Source: Castanea sativa
Taxonomy: Eukaryota > Streptophyta > Magnoliopsida > Fagales > Fagaceae
DNA: 64,000 bases
NCBI RefSeq assembly: GCF_040712315.1
Contig: NC_134021.1
Span: 43,401,501 to 43,465,500 of the forward strand
Direction: 5' to 3'
This document shows, in pieces, positions 22,318-34,048 of the stretch. Every line of letters begins with the position of its first letter. The first letter of the stretch is position 1. A program made the translations under genes and the position numbers. The notes below the pieces were generated by a model. It searched no databases. It was not told the origin of the DNA and saw only the letters and a program-made list of their open reading frames with translations.

Positions 22318-23069
22318 TCAATCAAGTGTTCTTGTGCCCACAGTGAGATGCTCCGAGGACCATAGTGGATGCTCTGTAATTTCAGTCCATTGTTGATTTT
22401 TGGTTGCCAAATTCTCCACGCATTGCAGTAAAAATTTCTGTGTCATTTGCTTTACTCAAACATGAATTCAATTACTCCCTTGAGAAATAAAGAGTGAACC
22501 TCCTAAAGTCCAGGCCATAGTCTGCTACTCTCCCAAATCTAACAGATTGTATAACATGCCAAAAAGATAACCAACTAAGAATAGAATAATATAGAAACAA
22601 TGTAACGAACATGTTTATTAGTTTAGAGTGAAAGCAACGTACCATTCCATTGCAATGACCACCATTAACCTCTTCAACATATTTCACCTTTAAATTAAAA
22701 ACAACAAAATTAAATGAAACCTTGATTATATAAGGTGGTCAGGCCAGGTCTATTATTAACCCATATTTTCAAGTGTAACATTGGAACTATCAGATGACAT
22801 ATTCATTTACTTTTCTTTGTGTGATGGCAGAGCATATTCTGATAGCTAATTAATAGCATTATAGCGAGATCTGAGTTAATGGTGAGGAAACATGTCTATG
22901 AAATAATAGGCAACTTCTGACTTTAGATTAAAATATAAAATAATTACATAATGCGTAACTTGTCCAATAGACGACAAAGGAGCACTTCTCTTTGAAGGAA
23001 ACCACACCCTCTGGCTCTGCTAGGTTTCACTTGGCGGTGGGAGTGAATAATTGGCATTATCATCATTCC
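22318..23069 (-). other. Three exon-like segments inside Helitron A (possible captured gene pieces)
   Basis: Three minus-strand stretches are bounded by splice-like sites. 23069-22960 follows TAG and precedes GT; it reads NDDNANYSLPPPSET, stop, QSQRVWFPSKRSAPLSSIGQ. 22687-22643 is 15 codons between AAG and GTACG (VKYVEEVNGGHCNGM). 22437-22318 follows ACACAG and reads FLLQCVENLATKNQQW then TEHPLWSSEHLTVGTRTLD before TGA. They lie in the element's own orientation. I do not recognise the donor gene. Helitrons often capture such fragments; chance in an AT-rich region is the alternative. Confidence 0.35.
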
Positions 23070-24049
23070 CTACAACCCAAACTCAAAAAAATAAGAGTCG
23101 GAGAAAAAAGGGACTCTTTCTTATAATTGAAACACTTCAATTTGGCTTAGGTATCATCACAAACACTTAGGGGTGATGAGGTTGGACTCTATTCATATGC
23201 TATGCACTAAAGTGCTGGCTATTGTAGACAATAATCTGGGATGATGATAAACACCGTTTACCCTTGGATCATGACAATAGAAACAACCTACAACTACAAA
23301 TATTCCAACTTACAAACCTCAAAGGTGTGCCAATATTTCATAGTTTCATACTAGTGTCACATATTTCTTTGTTTGATTATGTTGGAATCTTAGAATTGAA
23401 CAACAAATAAACCAATAAAATCAACATATATATACAAAATCCCAAAAGCAGCAAAACTGCTGGTCTGCTGCAAACAAACCAAGCCAAGAAATCAACGACA
23501 ACTCAAAAGGATTTTGTGAATACAACAATAGGCCAAAATTTATATCAATATGGGAAAAAGAAAGAATTGAATCCAAAAATTATGTACCACCTATCTAAAG
23601 AGAAATTTCATCAAACACATGGCAGGCAACCCTTTTCAAAATCCTCCAATTGTGCCCTTCTTTTTCTCATCTTTCTAAGTCTCTCAAACCAATTCTAAAT
23701 TTTAAACCTTAATCAAAACCAATTCTAGGCTACATGCGTAAATCAAAACTAAACAATTCATATCATTTTTTTGAACATAAGAAAGTACCTTTAACTGATG
23801 TCCTGTCGGCGGTATTACAGTGGTGGGATGCCGACTGAAGGTGAGTGCTGGCTTGACAATGTTGGCAGCCCTCAAACTTCTCTCTCCGGGTTTCTATTTC
23901 TTCTCGATGTGCCTTAAAGATGTTTTTCTTGCTTTGAGGCTTTGCTTGAAAATAGAGAGAAATTGTTTCAAAGTTGTGCTGTGCACAGAAAAATAAATTT
24001 CGGAAGAGAGTGAGAGAGCGAGAAAAGGATTTAGGGGAAGGAGATGCTC

Positions 24050-24370
24050 TTCTATTTTTGAAACCATTTAGACAATCTCACAAACAAATCAATGGCATGC
24101 CAAGGATTATGCAGTAAAATTATGCAGAATTATGCAGAAAACTTACCGCAAAAATACAATGGTAAAATAAAATAGTTCTTTTGTAGCTGCCAAGGATTAT
24201 ACAGTAAAATTATGCTGAAAACTTACCGCAAAAATTGAAACACCAAAAACAATTTGCTTTGATTCTAGCACTATTGAGCAACATAAATAGGTCCTTTTAT
24301 TTTTGAAACGACATTCAGGCAATCTGACAAACACATCAATGGCATGCCAAGGATGCTCGTCTAATATAAA
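24050..24370. repeat. Local direct duplication inside Helitron A
   Basis: Two copies of a phrase containing 'atcaatggcatgccaagg' (near 24090 and 24335), plus two copies of 'ccaaggattatgcagtaaaa'-like sequence and 'aaaacttaccgcaaaaat' (near 24100-24150 and 24190-24235), show a local duplication with a period of about 100-245 bp. No function seen. Confidence 0.55.
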
Positions 24371-25888
24371 CACAAACACAAACAAATGGAAAAAAAGGGT
24401 AAGATATTAATATAAACAGAGCATAAAAGTTTTGAACCCAAAAAAAAAAAAAAAAAAATTGAAATGTAGAGATACCTCAACCAAAGCAGGCAAGTTCTGT
24501 CAGTATTTATACACCATGTGGAAAGGAATAAAGAAAGGAAGGAAATCAGATAGGCAGCCGTTACTGGGAAACGGTAGATCAGGAAGGTGGGTAGCTTTCA
24601 AACCCTCTGTTTTCTCACGCAAGGCTTCAACGTTTTTATTTTCCCTCCCTTTAAGCTTCCCTCCACGTTACAATCTTCAAACTCTCTATCTCCGCAGGCT
24701 TCTACTTGGTCACGCAAAACCTTGAAACCCTCCACCTTTTTTTTATTCTTCTTCCTTTAAGCTGAAAAGGCTCAGCCAAAAATTGGCTTCAACGTTTTTA
24801 ATTTTTAATTTTTTTCCCTTTAAGCTGAACTGAAAAGGATTTGGGTTGGACTTGATAGTGGAACTAAATAAATAAGAGATGGGCTAGATTAATTATACAA
24901 ATTTGTTATAAGATGATAGTGGAAGTAAATAAATAAGTAGTGGGCTGCATTTATAGGGTTGAAAATTGTAAAAACCATTTTAAAATTGAAGGAAATATTA
25001 TATTTTAAAAAAATGACGTGGTAGCTGATGTGGCGCAATGTGAGAGCAGCAGCAGCATTAAACGCTACGCTTCAGTTTTTAGTAAAATATAGATAGAAAT
25101 ATAGACTAGTTTTAGACCCCTGCGATGTGTGTGAATAAATAATCATTTTGTAATTGTAATATAATCTATAATTTGTTCTCTAAAATTTGTTGAAGATAAT
25201 TTTGTTCTCCCTAAAAATTAAACAATTAAACAATTTCTAAAATTATTTTTCATCTTTCTATCTCTATCAATATATCATACTATTATTTTGAGCGTGTTTG
25301 ATTAATATTATTCTTGTATAAAGTGGTCCATATTCTTCGAAATTTATTATATTATAGTATGCTATGTTTTTTTTTTCAATTTTTGTACACCTAAAATTTT
25401 TAAGTTTCAAATTTTAATTATTCAAATTATATTTTCTCTTAAATGAGATTATCATAATAATCAAAACTCATAACAAACTTAAACTGAATATGTATAATTT
25501 ATACTCTAAATGTTATTGTAGATAATTTGTTCTTCCTAAAAATTAAACAATTTCAAAAAGTAATTTCCATCACTCTATTTTTACGTACAAATATATAATT
25601 TTATAATTTTATAATTTTTTTTATGTCTTTTTATTGATATTGTTATTCTTTTCTTGTCATTGTCTATATTCTTCTAACTATTGTTATTTTGCATTATATT
25701 TTCCAAATTTCTTTTTATACAACTAAAATTTTTAAGTTTTCAAATTATTATTCAAATTCTTATTCTCTTAAGAATATTATTATGATAATCAAAACTTATC
25801 CAATAATTCTCATTCTCTTAAGGAGATTATTATGATAAAATAAAACTAATCCTATAATTACTGAAAGCTCGATATTACTAATGATAGA

Positions 25889-26844
25889 GCTTGTTTAGAC
25901 CCCCCAATTTTAATTACAGCTTGATTAATTTTATGCTTAACACACTTAATGTGGAATATACGTGATTAGCAAATTAATTAATCGAAGCATTCAACAATTG
26001 CATGGATGAACAAATCGGTGCAATGCTAAAATGGAAAGGGCAGTGAGTAAAAGAATAGCAAACCCAAGATAACACAACGATGTGTTATCGAAGAGGAAAA
26101 CCAAAGAACTTGGTGTAAAAAACTCTCCGCGGCCCACAAGCCGAAATGATTCACTAGTGAATAAGTTGGAGGACAATGATACCAAAATGACCCTCCAAGC
26201 CTAATCTACCCAAAGTACTTGAGCCCTCTAATCTCCAGCTACTAAAAGACTTCTCAGAATCTTGTCTTCATTAACTTCCTCGATCCAGCAATACTACCCG
26301 ATTGCATTGCCAAACCTCATCAGCTTATTTTGACAAATACCCAATTCTTCCCAAGGTCTAATTCACGTTCTACACTCTGAATAGGTGTGGGTAATGTTTA
26401 GGTACAAATCTCCTCTCAAGGTATAATAATGGGAGAGGGAAAGGAGAAGAGACTACAAATGAATTCTTTCTTGAGGATGAGTAGCTCTCACTAAAATGGT
26501 GGGTGTTGTAGAAACCTCTCTCTAGGGTTTTCTTCTGAATAGCCTCCTTACAATCTTGTGGGTAATGAGGGTATATATAGTATGGGTAGACAGTATAAGA
26601 GTCACACTAAAATCCCAGCTGTCAGTGCATCTCACGGGTCATCTCGCAACTTGGCCAACTCATGAGATGAGTCACGAAACACACTGACTCTCCAGCTTCT
26701 GGCATGTGCTCCTCATGTGACCTTCAACTTTCTTAATCAAATCTTCACCACTTAAGACTAAACCCATTACAAATAAATCCCATAAAATACAAGAAAATAA
26801 ATTAACGCAATTACAACAATTTTTGTCATGGAATTAAAGCCAAC
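25889..26844 (-). mobile_element. LTR-like block, minus orientation
   Basis: Read on the minus strand it opens TGTTGGCTTTAATTCC, has a TATATATA box near 26,575, and then a transcribed-like leader with 'gaaaaccctagagagag' and GC-richer sequence, ending TCTAAACA. This fits U3-R-U5 order. No primer site or gag follows and the 5-bp flanks (gagct / taaat) do not match, so it may be a solo LTR with a misplaced edge or a truncated one. Confidence 0.4.
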
Positions 26845-27696
26845 ATAAATGTTATGTGAAAAATCATAATGTAGACACTTAATTTTGCACCCATAATTTA
26901 ATCAAGGAGAATGACTTGAATGACCAATCCATATACCCCAAAAATCATAATTGCATTACATACATCAATTTGTTCTTGCATTACATGCATCAATTTGTAT
27001 TTGCATTACATGCATCAATTCATTCATTGCATATCATAAAAATGATCTTGAGATTCTAACGGTCGCAATGGTGATTTTGTTTTTCAAATCGGACCATCGG
27101 ATCGAAAGATATCGCATGATCAAGTTTGCATGGTCAACATGCATTGTGTCTAGCTAGAGTCAACCACACATGATTAGTTTAAATTAATTCTGATTGGCTA
27201 AAAAATTAAAATTGATTAAATAATTTTGTGATTGGTTGATAATTAGTGTTTAAAATAGGGATGCATGCATGGGAATAAAAGGGATGATTGGATAACAATA
27301 AAATTGTGGATAATCTGAACTTTCTCTAGATTTAATTTAGGGTATTTATCTACAAGATAATTGTTTTTAAAAAGACTAAATTATCTAGAAAAGAGATTAA
27401 AAAAAAAATCATAAATGGAGGATGAAAACGCGTCTAGGTATAAGGACCGGCCAAAAAACCCTATAAAAGGAGTTCAAATGGCACCCGAACACGAAAGTGT
27501 GTTCGGGGTCCAAAGACCAATTCTGCACTTTTGGAGTGTCGGCACTCTAAAAGTGCCAAATTTCCATGATGTGGGTTTTGGCCCAATGGCCTTTGGGTGA
27601 CGATAATGCATACCATTTTCGACCTTTTCGCAAAAATTATGTGTCCGGATTCAAACCCTAATCGTCCGTACCTATTTTTTAGAGTCTTCTGGCCTT

Positions 27697-27704
27697 TATA
27701 AATA
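27697..27704 (+). promoter_or_regulatory. TATA box of the solo LTR
   Basis: TATAAATA inside 'ggcctttataaatagag' in a less AT-rich stretch, about 830 bp into the LTR. The expected transcript start would be about 30 bp downstream. Inferred from position and sequence only. Confidence 0.5.
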
Positions 27705-28082
27705 GAGATTTAACCTCATAATTCAGCACTTTTTTTTTTTTACACTCTAAGAGGCATACGTTTTGGAGACTCACAAATTGCTGAGATTGATTGATCCTTT
27801 CTAAGATTTGCTAGAAGAATTAGGGTTTTAGGTTTCAAAGATAGCTAAACAAGTTTCTTTGAACCCTAAAACATCCTCTCAAGTAGAAGAGTGCTCACGC
27901 AAGAGGTTGCTTTCCAACCCTTTTGTTCTTATGTTCTTTCATCATCATGATGCATGCTTTCTTGTTTTGAATATTCATGTTTTGATTTGTTAATTCAGAT
28001 TATCAAAATATGTTCTTGATTCTTTTATCATTACTATAATCTGTTTCTTGATTTTAGAGATCTGCATGTACTAAATTGATTT

Positions 28083-28300
28083 AAAAATAAAAATAAAACG
28101 GATCTACATCTTTCTTAGATGTAGATTTGAGTTTTTCATCAAAATAAAACGGATCTACATCTTTCTTAAATGTAGATCTGATTTTTTCATCAAAAATAAA
28201 GTGGATCTACATCTTTTTTTTAGATGTAGATCTAAATTTTTCTTAAAATAAAGAACGGATTTTGTATCTTTTTTAGATATAGATATGATTTTTTAATGCA
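28083..28300. repeat. Four ~55-bp tandem units, each a hairpin, inside the solo LTR
   Basis: Each unit has AAAATAAA, then GATCTACATC, a TTTCTT-type loop and GATGTAGATC, followed by T-rich sequence and CATC. The arms GATCTACATC / GATGTAGATC are perfect inverted repeats in the better copies; the last copy is diverged. Transcribed, each would fold as a ten-base-pair stem. Confidence 0.75.
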
Positions 28301-29274
28301 TGCAGATTTTTGAAGTAAAGAAAGAGATCATGAATTGTTGTTTGTTTTGTTTGAGTCATGTAACATGAAATTATTTTGTGAATGAGGTACTCTTTATAAA
28401 AAATATGTCTTTTTTCAAATATAGAAACAAATATGATTTTTTCTGTTACATAAAAAACCATTTTTTATCATCATCAAAACAGATCTTATCTTTTACAAAA
28501 CTCAAAACTAATTTTTATTATCTCTTAAAAATTAGAACTGAATCTCTTTAACAAACCAAAAGACTTTGTGTTTTATTAATAAAAACAGATCTGAATTTTC
28601 TCTTCAAATTTTTTTTTTTTTTTACACATAAAAACATATTTGAATTTTTTATGAGTCAAAATCAATATTTTAATCATTAAAACAGATCTGAACTTTTTTA
28701 AACAAAAGGAGGATACATTCATAAATGGTTTTGTGTGATTTATTTAACATTTTCAACATATCATTCATGACATGCATAAAATGGTACATTGGTTACTAGA
28801 GTCAAAAAGACCATACTTTATCTGGGCAGAATGGGTGCCTAACACCTTCCCATTCCGTAACCTAGCCTCCGGATTTAGGTCTTTGATTAAGTAGATCTAG
28901 TCCTGTCTTTGTTTGTTTTGAGTAGAATGTAACTAGGACAACAAGCCATGTAAATATTTGGTAGATTGTAACTAGGACCCAAGGCTATGTAACTTTTCAA
29001 TTTTCCAAATATGTAATATTTTTTCAATCAATGAATGGAACAATTATGTCACGTATTTTATATTAAGTTTTTCTTTTCTTTTTGTATAAAAAAAATAAGT
29101 GGTGACTCCATACCACTTACCCAAAAAGAGAGATACCGTAAAAAGTACCCAAATTTCTTTTTTGAGGGACGCTTTTTTCTAGGTCTCCCACACATAACTT
29201 AACAATTACAGTTAATATTATTCAAATAATTGATAGCACTCTTAACCAAAAAATTGTCTTTTTTAGTCTTATGT

Positions 29275-29460
29275 AAGTACACCGAATTGGACTGAATTAA
29301 ACTGAAATGGACTGATTAGACCAAATGGACCAAAGTGGACAGAATGGACTGAATAGACCAAAGTGGACTGAATTGGACCGAAGTGGACCAAATTGGACCA
29401 AAGTGAACGAAGTAGATTGAATGGATCAAATTGTACTGAATTGGACCAAAAGGGACATAT
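29275..29460. repeat. Degenerate GGACYRAA minisatellite
   Basis: About 17 repeats of a 10-11-bp unit such as TGGACTGAAT, TGGACCAAAG or TGGACCAAAT. Only short frames arise from it. Confidence 0.7.
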
Positions 29461-30892
29461 TTGATATGTGTCCTAATTTTTTTTTCTTTATGACTAAAGT
29501 TTTTAAGTTTCAAATATATTGTTCAAATTTCTCATTCTCTTAAAGATGATTATCATGATAATCAAAACTCATCACAAAATTACACTTGATATCACTCAAA
29601 TAATTAATAGACACATTCAAATACATAGCTAAGATTGTGTTTTGATAGATATTCAAATTCTCACTTTCAAAATGACTAAGTATTAACTCAAAAAAAAAAA
29701 AACCAAAGCTATAAGAGAGAGAGGGGAGTTGTGATAGGGAACTCAAAAAACACAACACCAAAAAGTATTAACCCAAAATAGAGTTATAAGAAACACAATG
29801 ATTCGTCAACCTAAAGTAGGGTTTGCAAGAAAGAATAATAAGAATATATATATATTAATCAAGAACTTAAAGGGTGAAGCTTAAAAATATCATTTCCCGT
29901 ATAATATTTGTTGACAGAATTTTGTACATGAGCTATGTTAGAAATTTGACAATTTTTCTCAATATCCAAAATTTTCTCCCTAATATCAAAAGCATAGAAA
30001 ACATATATATAAAAAATGTATAAGCCAAAAAGAAAATGAAGCAACTACTTTCAAGACCAAAAATATAATAAAGCCATATTTCTGGAGAAAAAAAGGTTAC
30101 CTATATTATGCTAAACATTTTCTAAAACAATTTTTTCTTTCTATCTCTACCAATATATCATGCTATTATTTCAGGAGTGTTTGATTGATATTATTCCTTT
30201 ATGAAGTGGTACCTATTCTTCAAAATTATGTTAAACTTTTCAAGTTTCAAATAACTTATTCAAATTCCTCATCCTCCTAAAGGAGATTATCATTATAATA
30301 AAAATCACAACAAAATTGCACAAATATAGGCACACTCAAATGCATAATCAATATTGTGTTTTGATATAAATTCAATTATTACTTCCAAAATAACTAAGTA
30401 TTAACTCAAACAAAAATCAAACCAAACCTATAAGAAAGGAGAGAGACTACCTGTGATGGGGAAGTAAAAAATACAACACCAGTACGTATTAACCCAAAAT
30501 AGAGATTTAAAAAATACAATGATTTATCAACCTAAAGTAGAGTTGCAAGGAAGAATATAAAATCAACAGAGAGAGAATAATTACTTTTTCAAGAGAGAAT
30601 ATGAGAGAGAATAACAAATTTATAGAAAGTAAGATGAGAAGAAAAAGAGTAAAAATAAAAGATATAGTAATAACATAAAATTATTCAAGTCATGATATGT
30701 ATAAGAATAACATTATATTGTATACTATCTTTATAATTCAATAAGATAACACTTATGTAATCAAATAAAAGAAAAAAAGATACCAATTTAAAATTACAAA
30801 AATATATCACATGAACCTAAAGTAGAGTTATAAAGAATACAAAAATTCATAGACCTAAAGTAGAGATGAAAGAAAAATAATAAAATCCACCA

Positions 30893-30898
<6 letters not shown>

Positions 30899-30951
<53 letters not shown>
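30899..30951. repeat. (GA)n microsatellite
   Basis: An uninterrupted GA run of about 53 bp. It produces a false Ser-Leu reading frame on the minus strand. Confidence 0.95.
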
Positions 30952-30957
<6 letters not shown>

Positions 30958-31611
30958 TTTTGTGTGTGGGAAGACTATGTATAGAATGAGAGCATGAATT
31001 GCAAATTTATAGTAAGAGAATAGGAATAAGAGAACCAAAAATAAAAGGAAGATAAAGGGATAGAGGAATGATGATATTAAGGTAGATAGTAGTGGAGATG
31101 TGAAAAGGTAAAAAGGAGGGAAAAGGTTGGAGAATGTGTAAAATTAAGTTAGAAAATTAATGATGGGAAGATAATGAGTTGAGAGAGAGAGAAAAGATGA
31201 TTGATTATAAAGAATGTGTAAAGTGGAAACCAAAAAAAAAAAAAATTGTAACATGGCGATGATGTGGCTCAACAGGAGTGTAGCAACAATAAATGCTACA
31301 CTTCAGCTTTTAGATATATATAGATTTATATTATATGTTTGTGAGTGTGTGTCTGATACTAATTGTGTGGATTACTTATTTTTATTTTTTGTTATAATAT
31401 TATTTGTGAGACTAGTTATGTGTGTGACTGTGTGTATAGTATAAATAAATTTAACTTATAATTTAATAATTAGGAAATACAAAGGGTTTGTTGTATGTGT
31501 GTGTATTTTTATCATGTTATAATAACCTTTTGTTATAAAGTTAGTGATTCAATAAAAAAAAATAGTAAAGTCAGAGATGTTCAAGCATTTGATTTATCAA
31601 GTAGACACTAA

Positions 31612-31917
31612 GGGTCCGTTTGGATAGAGCTTATTGCTGAAAACTGAAAACACTGTAGCAAAATAATTTTTAAATGTGTGAATAGTACCGTGGGACCCAT
31701 TTTTAATAAAAAAATCTGTAAAGTGAAGTTTGTGGGTCCCATGAACAATACACGGGACCCACAAATGTGCTGAAAGTCAACAAAATGCGGCTACTGTTCA
31801 TGCACAGTAACATGAACAGTAGCCTTGTCCCCTATGAAACGCGTGCAGCAGAAGGGAAAAAAAAAAAAACGCTGAAGTCGCAGACGCCCCTTTTTTCATC
31901 CGTATCCAAACTCAGCC
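31612..31917. mobile_element. Complete MITE with TAA target duplication (PIF/Harbinger-like)
   Basis: Left end GGGTCCGTTTGGATA and right end TATCCAAACTCAGCC form a terminal inverted repeat. TAA lies directly outside both ends (31609-31611 and 31918-31920). The interior is GC-richer than its surroundings with 'gggacccat', 'catgaacagtagcc' and 'cacgggaccc' phrases, also found at 13.4-13.6 kb. No coding capacity; moved in trans by a transposase not in this window. Confidence 0.8.
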
Positions 31918-32422
31918 TAAGTGTAATATTTATGTATGGATGAGTGTGATTGTGTGGGCCAATAATAAATACAGTGCCAATGGGTTGAATTTTTTCATTT
32001 AGTTTGAAATATTTTTATAAAAACAATGACAAATATATAAAAATAAAAATGTTATACAAACTTAACAACATATTTCTCAAAAAAAAAAAAAATTAACAAC
32101 ACAAGTACCTACATTGATAATAGATAATAAAAATTGATAATGAACTATCATATAATGATTTCAAAATATAAAACTCGTACAAGAAAATTCTAAAACTTCA
32201 TGCATTTATGTGTGTGTGTGTGTGTTTTTTTTTTTTTTTACAACAACTTGATATATTCATCTTCTCTTTTTATTTAAGTTTCTTAATGACCCTCTAGAAA
32301 AATAAATCCTAGATCAGCCACAGCCAAAAACAAACTTTATTTTCCTCCACCTTCCCTATGCTTTATCATCATCCAAATTGAAATTGAACCCAAACTAAAA
32401 ATATTTTTTCTTCAAAAAAAAA

Positions 32423-32454
<32 letters not shown>

Positions 32455-32608
32455 GAAAAAAGAAAAAGAAAAAAAGCAGATAATTCATGTTGAATTACTG
32501 ATTATCCCAAAAATAAAAGCTATTAGGAAATCATCACATGAGGAGCTAAACTTCCCATTGACAAGAGGGGGCCTAACACGTGGATTTTTATTATTTTAAA
32601 TTAGGGTT
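31918..32608. other. AT-rich spacer
   Basis: No gene. Contains a short TG run near 32,212 and an (AAG)n tract near 32,430-32,470. Confidence 0.6.
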
Positions 32609-32894
32609 GAGTAAAGATAGGGGTCGAACACATGATCTCTTGCTTTGATACCATATTCAATTACCAATTTTTCCAAAAGTTTAAGATAATAGGAATAACG
32701 ACTTAGCCATAATTCTAACAATTTACACAAAGCTTTGCATAAATTGGTGTAGAGTAAAGACAGGGGTCGAACACATGATCTCATGCTTTGATACCATATT
32801 AAATTACTAATTTTTTCAAAAGTTCAATATAATAAGAAATGAGGACTTAACCATAATTCTAACTATTAACGCAAAGAGTTTCATAAAGGAAGAG
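32609..32894. repeat. Two ~143-bp tandem units with a decayed 'gtcgaacacatgatctc' core
   Basis: 'gagtaaaga.aggggtcgaac' starts at 32609 and 32752 and the following ~130 bp repeats, including 'tttgataccatatt.aatta'. The GTCGAACACATGATC string resembles a tRNA-derived B box, so these may be old SINE pieces. Confidence 0.6.
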
Positions 32895-33109
32895 AGAGCA
32901 CTCTGAGGATGTGGATCGTACGTTGTCAAGGAGACAAGAGGCTCAAATGATGTCTCAAAAAAAGAACTTTGTGGGTGCTCAGTTAGAGAAAGCAAATAGA
33001 GAGAGAAGCTTACATAAAGAGGATAACTATGCTTGGATTATGGAAAAGAGAGAGTAGTAGAGAAGTAAAGTAAAGCTCAAGAACCTCTTGAAAGAACACC
33101 AGATTCAGT

Positions 33110-33864
33110 CAGTGGCGTAGCCATTAAAGGACCGAAGGGGCCTAGGCCCCCCCCAAATTTTTGAAAATTTTAAAAAAATATATATATTTTAAATAATTTG
33201 AAAATTTTTAAATAACCTTATTATTTTGGCCCCCCATACTTGATAATAAACATATATTTTTAAAAAGTCTATGGCTTATTTGTACACAGCAGTAAAAATT
33301 AAAAAGTCATAAACTTTATTGATGTGCCGCACCACCAAATCTCTCACACAGTTACAAAATATTTTGCCTCACACAAGTGACTCTCTCTTTTTGTCTTCGT
33401 GCATGTTTGCCACTTTGCCTCGCCCTTCTTTTTTACACAGGTCACTGCCATGGGCTTCTCACTGTGCAGAGTGCAGTAGCTCTATCTAAGCCCTATAGCT
33501 GACTGGCTCTATTCTCTGTCTATACTTGATACCTATTGCTTTTAACTCTTTGACTCTTTCTAGGTACTATTTATTTTGTTTTGATTTTTTTGCTTTACTT
33601 TTCATTGCTTTTTTTAAATTCTTTATAATATATTATTTATTATTATAATAATCAATATATTATATACAATATATACTACTATATTAAATATTAAATCGTT
33701 TTATCAATCTTGTCTCATGATTGTTTAATTTTAATTAAATACATTTTTGTTTATAGCATATATTGAGTTGTGAAGTATTGCACATTACTATTTCACATTT
33801 CAGACCAAAAAAAAAAAATTATATATGCCCCCCCCCCACAGATAAATTCTTGGCTCCGCCACTG
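33110..33864. mobile_element. hAT-type non-autonomous element with 8-bp target duplication
   Basis: Left end CAGTGGCGTAGCCA and right end TGGCTCCGCCACTG are terminal inverted repeats of the CAGNGGCGGAGCCA type seen in plant hAT elements. A perfect 8-bp duplication GATTCAGT lies outside (33102-33109 and 33865-33872), the size diagnostic of hAT transposases. The 755-bp interior is AT-rich, with C runs just inside each end and no transposase frame, so it depended on a partner element. Confidence 0.88.
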
Positions 33865-34048
33865 GATTCAGTTCCTATTATATAAAGGAATGGCCATTCA
33901 CATCCTCTGTTTTGGCCATTTTTGCTTTAAAAACTACAATTTGTTTATTCATTTCAATGCCAAATTCAACGTAAATTATGCAAGCATGGGCATAAGATAG
34001 AAGCACGCTTAACCTCGGTTGGTAATGAGGTCACAACTCATCGTTTAA
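33865..34048. repeat. Tandem-duplicated upstream DNA, copy 1 (left of hairpin MITE)
   Basis: 'cctcggttggtaatgaggtc' and 'acaactcat' at 34013-34043 match 39791-39820 in copy 2, which fixes the empty site of the MITE that follows. Confidence 0.7.

Larger units (their letters stand above)
21565..25105 (-). mobile_element. Helitron-like element A (non-autonomous)
   Basis: Read on the minus strand it starts TCTATATTTC at 25105, continues with the 'aaaactgaagcgtagcg' and 'gccacatcagctaccacg' phrases shared with element B, and ends at 21565. The 3' end has a hairpin ACCCGT-ATATCGC-ACGGGT followed by TAGCGATTAG and then host T. Helitrons begin TC, end with a short hairpin about ten bases before CTRR, and insert between A and T; the last four bases here are TTAG, one change from CTAG. 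No Rep/Hel helicase is present. Three exon-like segments lie inside. Confidence 0.6.
26870..29192 (+). mobile_element. Solo LTR, Tat/Ogre-like, with CATAA target duplication
   Basis: A 2,323-bp block begins TGTAGACAC and ends TCTCCCACA. Perfect 5-bp direct repeats CATAA lie immediately outside (26865-26869 and 29193-29197). There is a TATAAATA box at 27697. Near the 3' end are GGGTGCCTAACACCTTCCC and 'gtggtgactcca', phrases I associate with LTRs of Tat/Ogre-type Ty3 elements. No internal region or second LTR is present, so it is the product of recombination between two LTRs of a former complete element. The family name is inference; the boundaries are directly seen. Confidence 0.85.
25106..31324 (-). 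mobile_element. Helitron-like element B, interrupted by a solo LTR
   Basis: On the minus strand it begins TCTATATATATCTAAAAGC at 31324, preceded by A, and ends AAAACTAG at 25106, followed directly by the T of element A's TC start. Its 5' 100 bp match element A's ('gctgaagtgtagc' / 'actgaagcgtagcg'; 'gagccacatcatcgcc' / 'gcgccacatcagctacc'). A CACACATCGCAGGGGTC string near the 3' end is a decayed form of the usual hairpin. Most of its 6.2 kb is inserted or repeated DNA: an LTR-like block (25.9-26.8 kb), a solo LTR (26.87-29.19 kb), a minisatellite and a GA run. No helicase gene. Confidence 0.55.

Noticed and set aside
30847..31038. Ser-Leu repeat protein
   Set aside because: Produced by the GA microsatellite; no other coding support.
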